Shown piece after piece: positions 30,463-38,510 of a stretch of DNA of 40,836 nucleotides. The stretch is from Burkholderia singularis. GTDB taxonomy: Bacteria; Pseudomonadota; Gammaproteobacteria; Burkholderiales; Burkholderiaceae. Made by a program: the position numbers and the translations under genes. The stretch covers positions 1 through 40,836 of the forward strand of contig NZ_FXAN01000073.1 in assembly GCF_900176645.1 (NCBI RefSeq), read 5' to 3'. The stretch's first letter is position 1, and every line of letters begins with the position of its first letter. Below the pieces are notes generated by a model, which worked only from the letters and a program-made list of their open reading frames with translations, had not been told where the DNA came from and did not search any database.

Positions 30463-32312
30463 CGAACAACTCCAGGATGGTTATGTGTCGTACTCGACAC
30501 GGTGATGCGCTTGGCCGGCGCCACGGCAGACAGCTTGTGCGGCGCGGCGGCGTTCGCGCCGCTCGCGGCGTCGCCGGACACGACGAGCTGCTTGACCGGC
30601 ATGTTGGGCGGCACATTCAGCGCGCGCAGCGTATCGCCTGCGATCGCCGAAAATACGGGGCCGGACACCTGGCCGCCGAAGTGGCTGCCCGTCGTCGGCT
30701 CGTCGACCGACACCGCGACGACGATGCGCGGATTCGGCATCGGCGCCATGCCAATGAACGACGCGCGATACTTTTTGTGATCATAGCCACGGCCGACCTG
30801 CTTGTATGCGGTGCCGCTCTTGCCGCCGACGCGATAGCCGGGCACCGCCGCATCGGGCGACGTGCCGCCGGGCGCGACGACGGTTTCGAGCATCGCGCGC
30901 ACTTCGCGCGCGGTCGTCGGCGCGAAAACCTGCGGGCCGCTTGGCGGCTGCTCGTCACTGGTCTTGAAGATCGTGAGCGGCATCAGTTCGCCGTCGTGCG
31001 CGATTGCCGTGTACGCGCGCGCAAGCTGAAACAGCGACACCGACAACCCATAGCCATACGACATCGTCGCCTGCTCGATCCGGCGCCAGCTCTTCCACGG
31101 CCGCAAACGCCCGGCCGCCGCGCCCGGAAAACCGACCTTCGGCGCCTGCCCGAGCCCGATGCTCGTATACATATTCCACATTTCCTCGGGCCGCATCGTC
31201 ATCGCAATCTTCGTCGCGCCGATATTGCTCGATTTCTGGATCACGCCGCCCACCGTCAGCGTGCCGAACCCCGCATCGTCGGTAATCGGCGCGCCGTCGA
31301 GCACGAAATGACCATTGCCCGTGTTGACGAGCGTCGAAGGCGTCACGCGATGCAAATCGAGCGCGAGCGACACCGTGAGCGGCTTCATGATCGAGCCCGG
31401 CTCGAACACGTCGGTCAACACGCGATTGCGCAACTGCTCGCCCGTCAGGTGCGAGCGGTCGTTCGGGTTGTAAGTCGGATAATTGACGAGCGACAACACC
31501 TCGCCCGAGCGCACGTCGACCACGACCGCCGCGCCCGCCTTCGCATGAAATTTTTCGACGGCCGCCTTCAGATTCGTATAGGTGATGTACTGAATCTTGC
31601 TGTCGATCGACAGCCCCACGTCCGTCCCGTCATGCGGAGGAAGCTGCTCGTCGACATCCTCGACGATATGTCCCATCCGGTCCTTGATCACGCGCCGGCT
31701 GCCGGATGCGCCGGCGAGCAGCTTCTGGTCCGCGAGTTCGACGCCCTCCTGTCCCTCATCCTCGACATTCGTGAAGCCGATCAGATGCGCGGTGATCTCG
31801 CCTTCCGGGTAGAAGCGCTTGTATTCGCCACGCTGATAGATGCCGGGAATGTCGAGCTTCGCGACCTGATCGGCAACATTGAGCGGCACCTGACGCTTCA
31901 CGTAGACGAACGTCTTGTCCTCCGACAGCTTCGCCCTCAGTTCCTTCGTGGTCATCCCGAGTAGCTTGCCGAGCGCGACGAGCTTGTCGCCGCCGAAATC
32001 GTCCGGCACGTCGGCCGGAATCGCCCAGATCGCGCGCACCGGCAAACTCGTCGCGAGCACGAGGCCATTGCGGTCGAGAATCTTGCCGCGCGTCGCCGGC
32101 AACTCGAGCGTGCGCTGATAACGGTTCTCGCCCTGCTTCTGATAGAACGCGTTGCCGGGCCCCTGAATCCAGAACGCACGCGCGGCGAGCGCGACGAACG
32201 CCATGAACAGCAGGAACACGACGAACTTCGAGCGCCACATCGGCAGGTGCACCGACAACACGGGGCTCGATGCGAATTTCACACCTTGCGCACGTTTGGA
32301 CGCCGGCTTCAT
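30459..32312 (-). CDS. ftsI: septal transpeptidase FtsI (PBP3)
   Basis: A bitopic membrane class B penicillin-binding protein that cross-links septal peptidoglycan. The 617 residues have a basic N-terminus, a membrane segment at about 29-48, the PBP dimer domain (TRGKILDRNG onward), and the transpeptidase domain with SxxK at S307-K310 (GSIMK), SSN, and KSG at K498 (GGKSGTAYK). The start at 32312 overlaps the ftsL stop by four bases. The open frame upstream is the shadow of ftsL. Confidence 0.96.
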   Translation of the reverse strand: MKPASKRAQGVKFASSPVLSVHLPMWRSKFVVFLLFMAFVALAARAFWIQGPGNAFYQKQGENRYQRTLELPATRGKILDRNGLVLATSLPVRAIWAIPADVPDDFGGDKLVALGKLLGMTTKELRAKLSEDKTFVYVKRQVPLNVADQVAKLDIPGIYQRGEYKRFYPEGEITAHLIGFTNVEDEGQEGVELADQKLLAGASGSRRVIKDRMGHIVEDVDEQLPPHDGTDVGLSIDSKIQYITYTNLKAAVEKFHAKAGAAVVVDVRSGEVLSLVNYPTYNPNDRSHLTGEQLRNRVLTDVFEPGSIMKPLTVSLALDLHRVTPSTLVNTGNGHFVLDGAPITDDAGFGTLTVGGVIQKSSNIGATKIAMTMRPEEMWNMYTSIGLGQAPKVGFPGAAAGRLRPWKSWRRIEQATMSYGYGLSVSLFQLARAYTAIAHDGELMPLTIFKTSDEQPPSGPQVFAPTTAREVRAMLETVVAPGGTSPDAAVPGYRVGGKSGTAYKQVGRGYDHKKYRASFIGMAPMPNPRIVVAVSVDEPTTGSHFGGQVSGPVFSAIAGDTLRALNVPPNMPVKQLVVSGDAASGANAAAPHKLSAVAPAKRITVSSTTHNHPGVVR

Positions 32313-32641
32313 CGCGCGCCTCCCTGAGCCGCGACGGCGCTGGACGGCGGCGGCGCATCGGCCGCCTTCGCGTCGCCGGACGGCGCCGTCAGATATTGCG
32401 TGCGTCCCGTCGAGATCGGCTGCATCTTCAGCGAACTCGTCGCGAGCTGCTCGATGCGCGATGTCTTCGACAATGCGCTTTGCTGATACTGAAGCTGCGC
32501 GTAGTCCTGCTGAAGCTGATGCTCCTGAGATTGCGCGCGTTGCAGCTGAATGAAGATCTGCCGCTGCTGGTTCGTCGAATTGACGACCGACAGCGCGCAC
32601 CCCATCACGATGATCAGCAGAAAGATATTGAGGCGGCTCAT
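32309..32641 (-). CDS. ftsL: cell division protein FtsL
   Basis: A 110-residue bitopic membrane protein that forms the FtsQLB complex. One membrane segment near the N-terminus (about residues 5-22) is followed by a glutamine-rich coiled coil (about 25-62). Size, fold and position between rsmH and ftsI identify it; the sequence itself is poorly conserved in the family. The junctions on both sides are ATGA overlaps. Confidence 0.92.
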   Translation of the reverse strand: MSRLNIFLLIIVMGCALSVVNSTNQQRQIFIQLQRAQSQEHQLQQDYAQLQYQQSALSKTSRIEQLATSSLKMQPISTGRTQYLTAPSGDAKAADAPPPSSAVAAQGGAR

Positions 32642-33579
32642 GGCGCGACGCGCTCCGCGATGCGCATCACCGCCGAGCGGGCGCGCGGATTGGCGGAAAC
32701 TTCCGCGTCGCCCGGGAATTTGCGGCCGAGCAGCTTGAGCGGCGGACTGGGCAGATCGACGGCGCGGATCGGCAGACGACGATCGACAGCAGGCGCACTC
32801 GCATGTGCCTGCATGAATCGCTTGACGATCCGGTCCTCCAGCGAATGAAAGCTGATGACCACGAGCCGCCCCCCTTGCTCCAACGCCGTCAATGCTGCCT
32901 CTAGAACGACTTGCAGGTCCGCAAGCTCTTGATTGACGTGAATCCGTATAGCTTGAAAGGTGCGGGTTGCCGGATCCTTGCCCTTCTCACGGGTCTTGAC
33001 GACGTGACCCACGATTTGGGCAAGCTCGCGCGTGCTGTCGAGAGGCCCGAGACGGCCGGACTCTGCCCGGCGAGCAGCAATCGCCTTTGCAATCTGAAAA
33101 GCAAACCGTTCTTCCCCATAATCCCGTATCACCTCCGTCAATTCCTGCACCGACGCTCGCGCGAGCCACTCAGCCGCCGATTCACCACGCGTCGGGTCCA
33201 TCCGCATATCGAGCGGGCCGTCCGCCCGAAAGCTGAAGCCGCGCTCCGGATCGTCGACCTGTGGCGACGACACGCCCAAATCCAGCAACACGCCCGACAC
33301 CCGCCCTACTCCACGCTCGGCCAATGCGCCGGCGAGCGACGCGAAGCTGTCGTGAACAATCTCGAAGCGCGCGTCTCCGATGCCCGCAGCCGTTTCGATC
33401 GCACGCGGATCCTTGTCGAACGCGATCAGCCGGCCTGCCGGCGCGAGCCGCGCGAGCACCGCGCGGCTATGACCGCCGCGCCCGAACGTGCCGTCGACAT
33501 AAATGCCGTCGGGCCGCGCCACGAGCGCATCGACCGCCTCATCCAACAGCACCGTGCGATGCTGCAATTCGTTTCCCAT
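32638..33579 (-). CDS. rsmH: 16S rRNA (cytosine-1402-N4) methyltransferase RsmH
   Basis: Methylates N4 of C1402 in 16S rRNA (older name MraW). The 313 residues contain the AdoMet-binding [12 protein letters not shown] (27-38), DLGVSSPQ, and the C-terminal [13 protein letters not shown] motif. The start at 33579 ([16 protein letters not shown]) is the family start, 23 bases after mraZ. The longer open frame is the shadow of mraZ. Confidence 0.96.
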   Translation of the reverse strand: MGNELQHRTVLLDEAVDALVARPDGIYVDGTFGRGGHSRAVLARLAPAGRLIAFDKDPRAIETAAGIGDARFEIVHDSFASLAGALAERGVGRVSGVLLDLGVSSPQVDDPERGFSFRADGPLDMRMDPTRGESAAEWLARASVQELTEVIRDYGEERFAFQIAKAIAARRAESGRLGPLDSTRELAQIVGHVVKTREKGKDPATRTFQAIRIHVNQELADLQVVLEAALTALEQGGRLVVISFHSLEDRIVKRFMQAHASAPAVDRRLPIRAVDLPSPPLKLLGRKFPGDAEVSANPRARSAVMRIAERVAP

Positions 33580-33602
33580 CGCGGGCGCCTTCCTCACCGC
33601 AA

Positions 33603-34031
33603 TCAGAACGTGAAATTCTTCAGCGCCTCGGGCATGCCCTGCGCCATCGCTGCCTGCTCCTTCGCGATGTAGGTCTGCGCATCCCACAGCTCGAAGTGAC
33701 TTCCCATTCCCAGCAACATGACTTCCTTTTCCAGCCCGGCCGCCATCCGCAGCTCGGGAGACACGAGAATCCGGCCCGCGCTGTCGAGATCGACATCCAT
33801 CGCGTTGCCCAGAAAAATGCGGCGCCACCAGTGCGCGTCCATCGGCAGCGCGGCAATCTTCGCGCGGAACACTTCCCATTCAGGACGCGGAAACAGCAAC
33901 AGGCAGCCGTCCGGGTGCTTGGTCACAGTCACCCGTCCTTCTGCCTGTCCTTGCAGCGCCTCGCGATAGCGGGACGGCACCGACATCCGTCCTTTCGCAT
34001 CGAGCGTCAGCGCCGACGCCCCTTGAAACAC
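33603..34031 (-). CDS. mraZ: transcriptional regulator MraZ
   Basis: The 142-residue DNA-binding repressor of the dcw operon, made of two SpoVT-AbrB-like domains, each with the family DxxxR signature ([15 protein letters not shown] in the first, [14 protein letters not shown] in the second). In E. coli and other bacteria it binds repeats in its own promoter. The matching repeats are visible upstream at 34105-34140, so autoregulation is likely here. Confidence 0.95.
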   Translation of the reverse strand: MFQGASALTLDAKGRMSVPSRYREALQGQAEGRVTVTKHPDGCLLLFPRPEWEVFRAKIAALPMDAHWWRRIFLGNAMDVDLDSAGRILVSPELRMAAGLEKEVMLLGMGSHFELWDAQTYIAKEQAAMAQGMPEALKNFTF

Positions 34032-34104
34032 GTTTCCGCTCTCCCGATCAGGGCGCCGAAGAACCCGCCCAACGCTGAAAATTTAGCCGGAAAACCCCGG
34101 CAAA

Positions 34105-34140
34105 TCACACAAAAATACACTTTCTCACACTGTCTCCCAC
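34105..34140 (-). promoter_or_regulatory. four MraZ boxes at 10-bp spacing
   Basis: On the minus strand GTGGGA (34140-34135), GTGTGA (34130-34125), GTGTAT (34120-34115) and GTGTGA (34110-34105) start exactly 10 bases apart, each separated by four bases. MraZ is known to bind short G/T-rich repeats with about one-turn spacing. The first box touches the -10 hexamer, so binding would block RNA polymerase. Confidence 0.8.
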
Positions 34141-34167
34141 TTTAGAGGAAGGCCTATGGACGGTCAA
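34139..34167 (-). promoter_or_regulatory. mraZp: Pmra, main promoter of the dcw operon
   Basis: -35 TTGACC (34167-34162), a 17-base spacer, -10 TAAAGT (34144-34139). The predicted start near 34132 gives a leader of about 100 bases before mraZ. The remaining sequence from 34168 to 34378 shows no gene I can support. Confidence 0.7.
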
Positions 34168-34378
34168 GGGAGACGGCCGATTTTTTGACGAATTTTGTTA
34201 TTCAGAACAAGGACTTACGCGCATCACATCAAGTCACCCGTCATGCCAAAAAACGTTATAAATGAATGGACTAGTGCAATTTGTGAAAGTGGTACATGAG
34301 AAGCACGCCCCAGGTCGGCGCGGCGGCAGGGATTTCAGAAGGGAAAACAGCGGAGGAAAAACGGCGGGGATCGTCAGC

Positions 34379-34411
34379 GTCCGGAGCGGCACGAATACGG
34401 CCGTTCCGGAC
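34379..34411 (-). terminator. hairpin downstream of coq7
   Basis: GTCCGGA / TCCGGAC (7 bp) with an inner CGGC/GCCG stem, starting 7 bases after the coq7 stop on the minus strand. The nearest T-run (CCGTTTTTCC) is about 15 bases on, so it is a plausible but not ideal intrinsic terminator. Confidence 0.5.
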
Positions 34412-34418
34412 CGACTAT

Positions 34419-35045
34419 TTAAAGATAGTAGGCAGTGCTTGTCATCACTTTCGACGCGGCGCGCATCAGCATACGCGCCGGCCGCGGCAGCTCGATTCCA
34501 CCCGCTTCGGTCGCCGTCTTGCCGTGCTTGATTTCGTCGATGCGCATTTGTTCGACGATCGCGCGCGACTCGACGTCCGCCGCCGGCAAAGCGGATAAGT
34601 GGCTGTCGAGATGGCTCTCGACCTGACGCTCCGTTTCAGCCATGAACCCAAGGCTCACCTTGTCGCCGAACCGCCCGGCAATGACGCCGATCGCGAGTGC
34701 GCCCGCATACCACAGCGGATTCAGCAAGCTCGGCCGGGAATCGAGCGTCTTCAGGCGGTGCGCGGTCCACGCGAGATGATCCTCCTCTTCGCACGCAGCC
34801 TCGTCGAACATTTCCTTGAGCGCACTCGATGACGTCGTGAGCTTCTGCGCCTGATAAAGCGCCTGCGCGCATACCTCGCCGACATGATTCACCCGCATCA
34901 ATCCCGCCGCATGCTTGCGCTCGGCAGCGGTAAGTTCGGCGCTCGCCTCAACGGCAGGCGCGGGCACCGGCCGGCTCATTCGGCTCACGCCCGTCATCGA
35001 GCGCAAGCCCCGGTCAAATTCACTGATCAACTCGTCGAACACCAT
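34419..35045 (-). CDS. coq7: demethoxyubiquinone hydroxylase Coq7
   Basis: A diiron monooxygenase that adds the last hydroxyl in ubiquinone synthesis. In the 208 residues the ferritin-like ligands are seen as the EVCAQALYQ region, EEEDHLAW and the C-terminal MRIDEIKHG. Coq7 replaces E. coli UbiF in many beta-proteobacteria. The start at 35045 (MVFDELIS) is chosen for its GGAGA ribosome binding site; the 40 codons of open frame upstream are intergenic. Transcribed divergently from the porin. Confidence 0.94.
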   Translation of the reverse strand: MVFDELISEFDRGLRSMTGVSRMSRPVPAPAVEASAELTAAERKHAAGLMRVNHVGEVCAQALYQAQKLTTSSSALKEMFDEAACEEEDHLAWTAHRLKTLDSRPSLLNPLWYAGALAIGVIAGRFGDKVSLGFMAETERQVESHLDSHLSALPAADVESRAIVEQMRIDEIKHGKTATEAGGIELPRPARMLMRAASKVMTSTAYYL

Positions 35046-35173
35046 TGCGTTTCTCCATGCCGACGCGCCGCTTTTCGTAAGGAAAGCGTAACAAATCAAT
35101 TGCTTATGCTTATTACGGTAGCGCCGGAAATAGCGGTTAACCCGTGATTTTACCCATTGTTGCATAAAGGAAA

Positions 35174-35189
35174 CATGAGGAATCTCATG
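35174..35189. repeat. perfect dyad upstream of the porin promoter
   Basis: CATGAG-GAAT-CTCATG, ending 13 bases before the -35 hexamer at 35203. It is placed where a regulator of the porin, or of divergent coq7, could bind. Confidence 0.45.
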
Positions 35190-35202
35190 TCGCGCTTTCC
35201 CT

Positions 35203-35230
35203 TTGTCGCCTTTAGTCCATTTGCTAAATT
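35203..35230 (+). promoter_or_regulatory. candidate porin promoter
   Basis: TTGTCG (35203-35208), a 16-base spacer, TAAATT (35225-35230). The predicted leader is about 80 bases, long enough for small-RNA control as is common for porins. Confidence 0.45.
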
Positions 35231-35319
35231 ACGAGCGCTTCTGTCGAAGTTCGAGCAGGCCCGAGACCTCAATACATACGATGGCCGCCACAAAAAATTT
35301 CATATTTGGAGATCTTTCA

Positions 35320-36480
35320 ATGAAGAAATCGCTTTTCGCGCTCGTCGCGTTGAGCGCGTTTGCTGGCGCGGCGCACGCGCAAAGCAGCGTGACGCTCTAC
35401 GGCATCATCGACGAAGGCTTCAACATCAATACGAATGCGGGCGGCAAGCATAAGTACGACCTGACGAGCGGCGTCATGCAGGGTAGCCGCTGGGGTCTGC
35501 GCGGCACCGAAGATCTCGGCGGCGGACTGAAAGCCGTCTTCGTGCTCGAAAACGGCTTCAACGCCAGCACCGGCCAAATCAATCAAGGCGGCCTTGAATT
35601 CGGTCGCCAGGCCTATGTCGGCCTATCGAGCGGCTTCGGCACGGTCACGCTCGGCCGCCAATATGACTCTGTCGTCGATTTCGTCGGCCCGCTCGCCGTC
35701 GGCGATCAGTGGGGCGGCTACATTGCCGCGCACCCCGGCGACCTCGACAACTTCAACAACGCCTATCGCGTGAACAACGCAATCAAGTTCACGAGCGCAA
35801 ACTACGGCGGCTTCACGTTCGGCGGCCTGTACAGCCTCGGCGGCATCGCCGGCGATTTCAGCCGCAACCAGACTTGGTCGCTCGGCGCCGGCTACACGAA
35901 CGGCCCGCTCTCGCTGGGTGTCGGCTATTTGAACGCGCGCACGCCGTCGACATCGGGCGGCCTGTTCGGCAACAACACGACGTCGAGCACCCCGGCTGCC
36001 GTGACGTCTCCCGTCTATGCCGGCTACGCTTCCGCGCATACGTACCAGGTGATCGGCGCGGCCGCGGCGTACACGATCGGCGCTGCCACGATCGGCGCGA
36101 CGTACTCGAACATCAAGTTCATGAACTTCTCGAGCGCCGTGTTCCCGAACCAAACCGCGACGTTCAACAACGGCGAAGTCAGCTTCAAGTATCAATTGAC
36201 CCCGGCCCTCGTCGCCGGCGCCGCGTATGACTACACGCAAGGCAGCAAGATCGCGGGCCAGTCGGCGGCAAAATATCACCAGGGCTCGGCGGGCGTCGAT
36301 TATTTCCTGTCGAAACGCACCGACGTCTATGTCATCGGCGTGTACCAGCACGCATCGGGCAACGTGATCGAAGCCAACGGCAATACCATTGGGCCGGCAA
36401 CCGCTGCGATCAACGGCATCACGCCGTCGTCGAACCGCAATCAGTTCACGGCGCGAGTCGGCATCCGCCACAAGTTCTGA
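35320..36480 (+). CDS. trimeric outer-membrane porin (Gram-negative porin, Omp38/OmpC-like)
   Basis: A 386-residue general-diffusion porin. The start at 35320 follows GGAGATC and opens a signal peptide MKKSLFALVALSAFAGAAHA cleaved before QSSVTLYG, the typical beta-proteobacterial porin start. The 16-stranded barrel is suggested by alternating aromatic/glycine strands throughout, and the last residue is Phe (RVGIRHKF), the outer-membrane assembly signal. The open frame to 35203 is not translated sequence. A strong terminator follows. Confidence 0.94.
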   Translation: MKKSLFALVALSAFAGAAHAQSSVTLYGIIDEGFNINTNAGGKHKYDLTSGVMQGSRWGLRGTEDLGGGLKAVFVLENGFNASTGQINQGGLEFGRQAYVGLSSGFGTVTLGRQYDSVVDFVGPLAVGDQWGGYIAAHPGDLDNFNNAYRVNNAIKFTSANYGGFTFGGLYSLGGIAGDFSRNQTWSLGAGYTNGPLSLGVGYLNARTPSTSGGLFGNNTTSSTPAAVTSPVYAGYASAHTYQVIGAAAAYTIGAATIGATYSNIKFMNFSSAVFPNQTATFNNGEVSFKYQLTPALVAGAAYDYTQGSKIAGQSAAKYHQGSAGVDYFLSKRTDVYVIGVYQHASGNVIEANGNTIGPATAAINGITPSSNRNQFTARVGIRHKF

Positions 36481-36521
36481 TATATGCGCATTGGCGGGTG
36501 ATGAATATCCCGCAGTTGCTT

Positions 36522-36547
36522 AAAAGGCGCCCGAGGGCGCCTTTTTT
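36522..36547. terminator. bidirectional terminator between porin and fadD
   Basis: AAAA-GGCGCC-CGAG-GGCGCC-TTTTTT. On the plus strand it ends porin transcription 45 bases after its stop. On the minus strand the four T's could end the acyl-CoA synthetase transcript. Confidence 0.85.
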
Positions 36548-36654
36548 ATTGACGATGCCGCTACGCGAAAAAGATCGTGCCTGAAAACGAATGCGCCGCC
36601 CCACACGCGCGGCACACAATGAGCCGCTCAACGACGCGCGGCACGCGGCGCTTG

Positions 36655-38328
36655 TCACGCCTTGCCGTCACGTAACTCGCGGCGCAAAATCTTGCCGACG
36701 TTGGTCTTCGGCAGCTCAGTGCGGAATTCGACGTATTTGGGCCGCTTATAGCCGGTCAGGCGCTCCTTGCAGTAAGCGAGAATTTCCTTGTCCGTGAGCG
36801 CCGGGTCCTTTTTCACGACGAACAGCTTCACCGCTTCGCCCGAATGCTCGTCGGGCACGCCGACGGCCGCCACCTCGAACACGCCCGGATGCGACGCAAC
36901 CACATCCTCCACCTCGTTCGGGTACACGTTGAAGCCCGATACGAGAATCATGTCCTTTTTCCGGTCGACGATCTTCACGTAGCCGCGCTCGTCCATCACA
37001 CCGATGTCGCCCGTCTTGAAGAAGCCGTCCGGCATCATTACCTGCGCGGTTTCGTCCGGCCGATTCCAGTAACCCGCCATCACCTGCGGGCCGCGAATGC
37101 AGATCTCGCCGGGCTGGCCGAGCGCGACGTCGGCGCCGGCATCGTCGCGGATCGCGATTTCGGTCGACGGCAACGGCAAACCGATCGTGCCGCTGTATTC
37201 GGTTGCCGTGACCGGATTGCAGGTTGCGACGGGCGACGTTTCCGACAACCCGTAGCCTTCGACGATCGGCGTTTTCGTCTTTTCGTACCAGCGTTTCGCC
37301 ACGCTTTCCTGAACCGCCATACCACCCGCATTGGCGACCGCGAGCTTCGAGAAATCGAGCTGGTCGAAGTCCGGGTGATTCAACAGGGCGTTATAAAGCG
37401 TATTGACGGCCGGAAACGTGATGATCTGGATACCTTTTAGTTCCTTGATCGTGCCAGCGATGTCGCGCGGATTCGGAATCAGGATGCCGGTGCCGCCCGT
37501 GCGCAAGGTCAGCAGCCCGCAAACGGTCAGCGCGAACACGTGATAGAGCGGCAACGCAACCACGGTATTGAACTGCGCCACTTCCGGACGCAGCGTGTAG
37601 GCCGGCTGATGCCAAGCCTGCGCCTGCAACACGTTCGCGACGATATTGCGGTGTAGCAGCGTCGCCCCCTTCGCCACGCCGGTCGTGCCGCCCGTGTACT
37701 GCAGGAACGCGACGTCGTCCGGCTTCAGCTTGGCCGGCTTGAAACTCTGCTTGGCGCCTTCGGCAAGCGCCGCATTGAAGCGCGTAAACGATGGCAGGTG
37801 CCACGCCGGCACCAACTTCTTCACGCGGCGCACGACATAATTGACGATCAAGCCCTTGAAACCGAGCAGATCGCCCATCGCCGCGACGACGACGTGCTTG
37901 ACCGACGTGCCGGCAATCACCGCCTGCAGCGTCGTTGCGAAATTCTCGAGGATCACGATCGCTTGCGCGCCGCTGTCCTTGAGCTGATGTTCAAGCTCGC
38001 GCGGCGTGTAGAGCGGATTGACGTTGACGACCGTATAACCCGCGCGCAGCACTGCCGCGATCGTCACCGGGTATTGCAGCACGTTCGGCATCATGATCGC
38101 GATCCGCGCGCCCGGCGCAAGCCCGCGCGACTGAAACCACGCGCCGAGCTTTTGCGATAGCGCGTCGAGTTCGCCATAAGTGATCGCCTTGCCCATGCAA
38201 ATAAAGGCTTGCCGTTCGCGATAGAGGCGAAAGCTTTCTTCTAGCAGATCAGGAACGGACGAATACGGGGACGCGTCAATTTCGGCTGGCACGCCGGGGG
38301 GATACGACTTCAGCCAAATCTTCTCCAT
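36655..38328 (-). CDS. fadD: long-chain fatty acid-CoA ligase
   Basis: Activates long-chain fatty acids to acyl-CoA at the membrane, for beta-oxidation. The 557 residues show the AMP-binding P-loop YTGGTTGVAK (211-220), the VEGYGLSETSP motif, GWF-type GDIGVMDERGYVKIVDRKKDMI, and the C-terminal PKTNVGKILRR lysine motif. The start at 38328 (MEKIWLKSYPPGVP) is the FadD-family N-terminus with GGAG 9 bases upstream; the frame runs open to 38418 without support. It lies 182 bases downstream of the oxidoreductase gene. Confidence 0.93.
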   Translation of the reverse strand: MEKIWLKSYPPGVPAEIDASPYSSVPDLLEESFRLYRERQAFICMGKAITYGELDALSQKLGAWFQSRGLAPGARIAIMMPNVLQYPVTIAAVLRAGYTVVNVNPLYTPRELEHQLKDSGAQAIVILENFATTLQAVIAGTSVKHVVVAAMGDLLGFKGLIVNYVVRRVKKLVPAWHLPSFTRFNAALAEGAKQSFKPAKLKPDDVAFLQYTGGTTGVAKGATLLHRNIVANVLQAQAWHQPAYTLRPEVAQFNTVVALPLYHVFALTVCGLLTLRTGGTGILIPNPRDIAGTIKELKGIQIITFPAVNTLYNALLNHPDFDQLDFSKLAVANAGGMAVQESVAKRWYEKTKTPIVEGYGLSETSPVATCNPVTATEYSGTIGLPLPSTEIAIRDDAGADVALGQPGEICIRGPQVMAGYWNRPDETAQVMMPDGFFKTGDIGVMDERGYVKIVDRKKDMILVSGFNVYPNEVEDVVASHPGVFEVAAVGVPDEHSGEAVKLFVVKKDPALTDKEILAYCKERLTGYKRPKYVEFRTELPKTNVGKILRRELRDGKA

Positions 38329-38510
38329 GCAACGCGTCTCCAGGCTCATTTTTCGAATGGTCGTGCTAAAAATTGCATCGTAGCCGGTCGGTCCCTCGGA
38401 GACAATCCAGTTAGACACTCCTTTCCAACTTTGCCAACGCTGCCGGGCGGGCGCGGCGTGCGGCGTCGTTCGTTCATCCGTGCGCCTTTTCCGCGGTTTC
38501 CCCCCACCCT

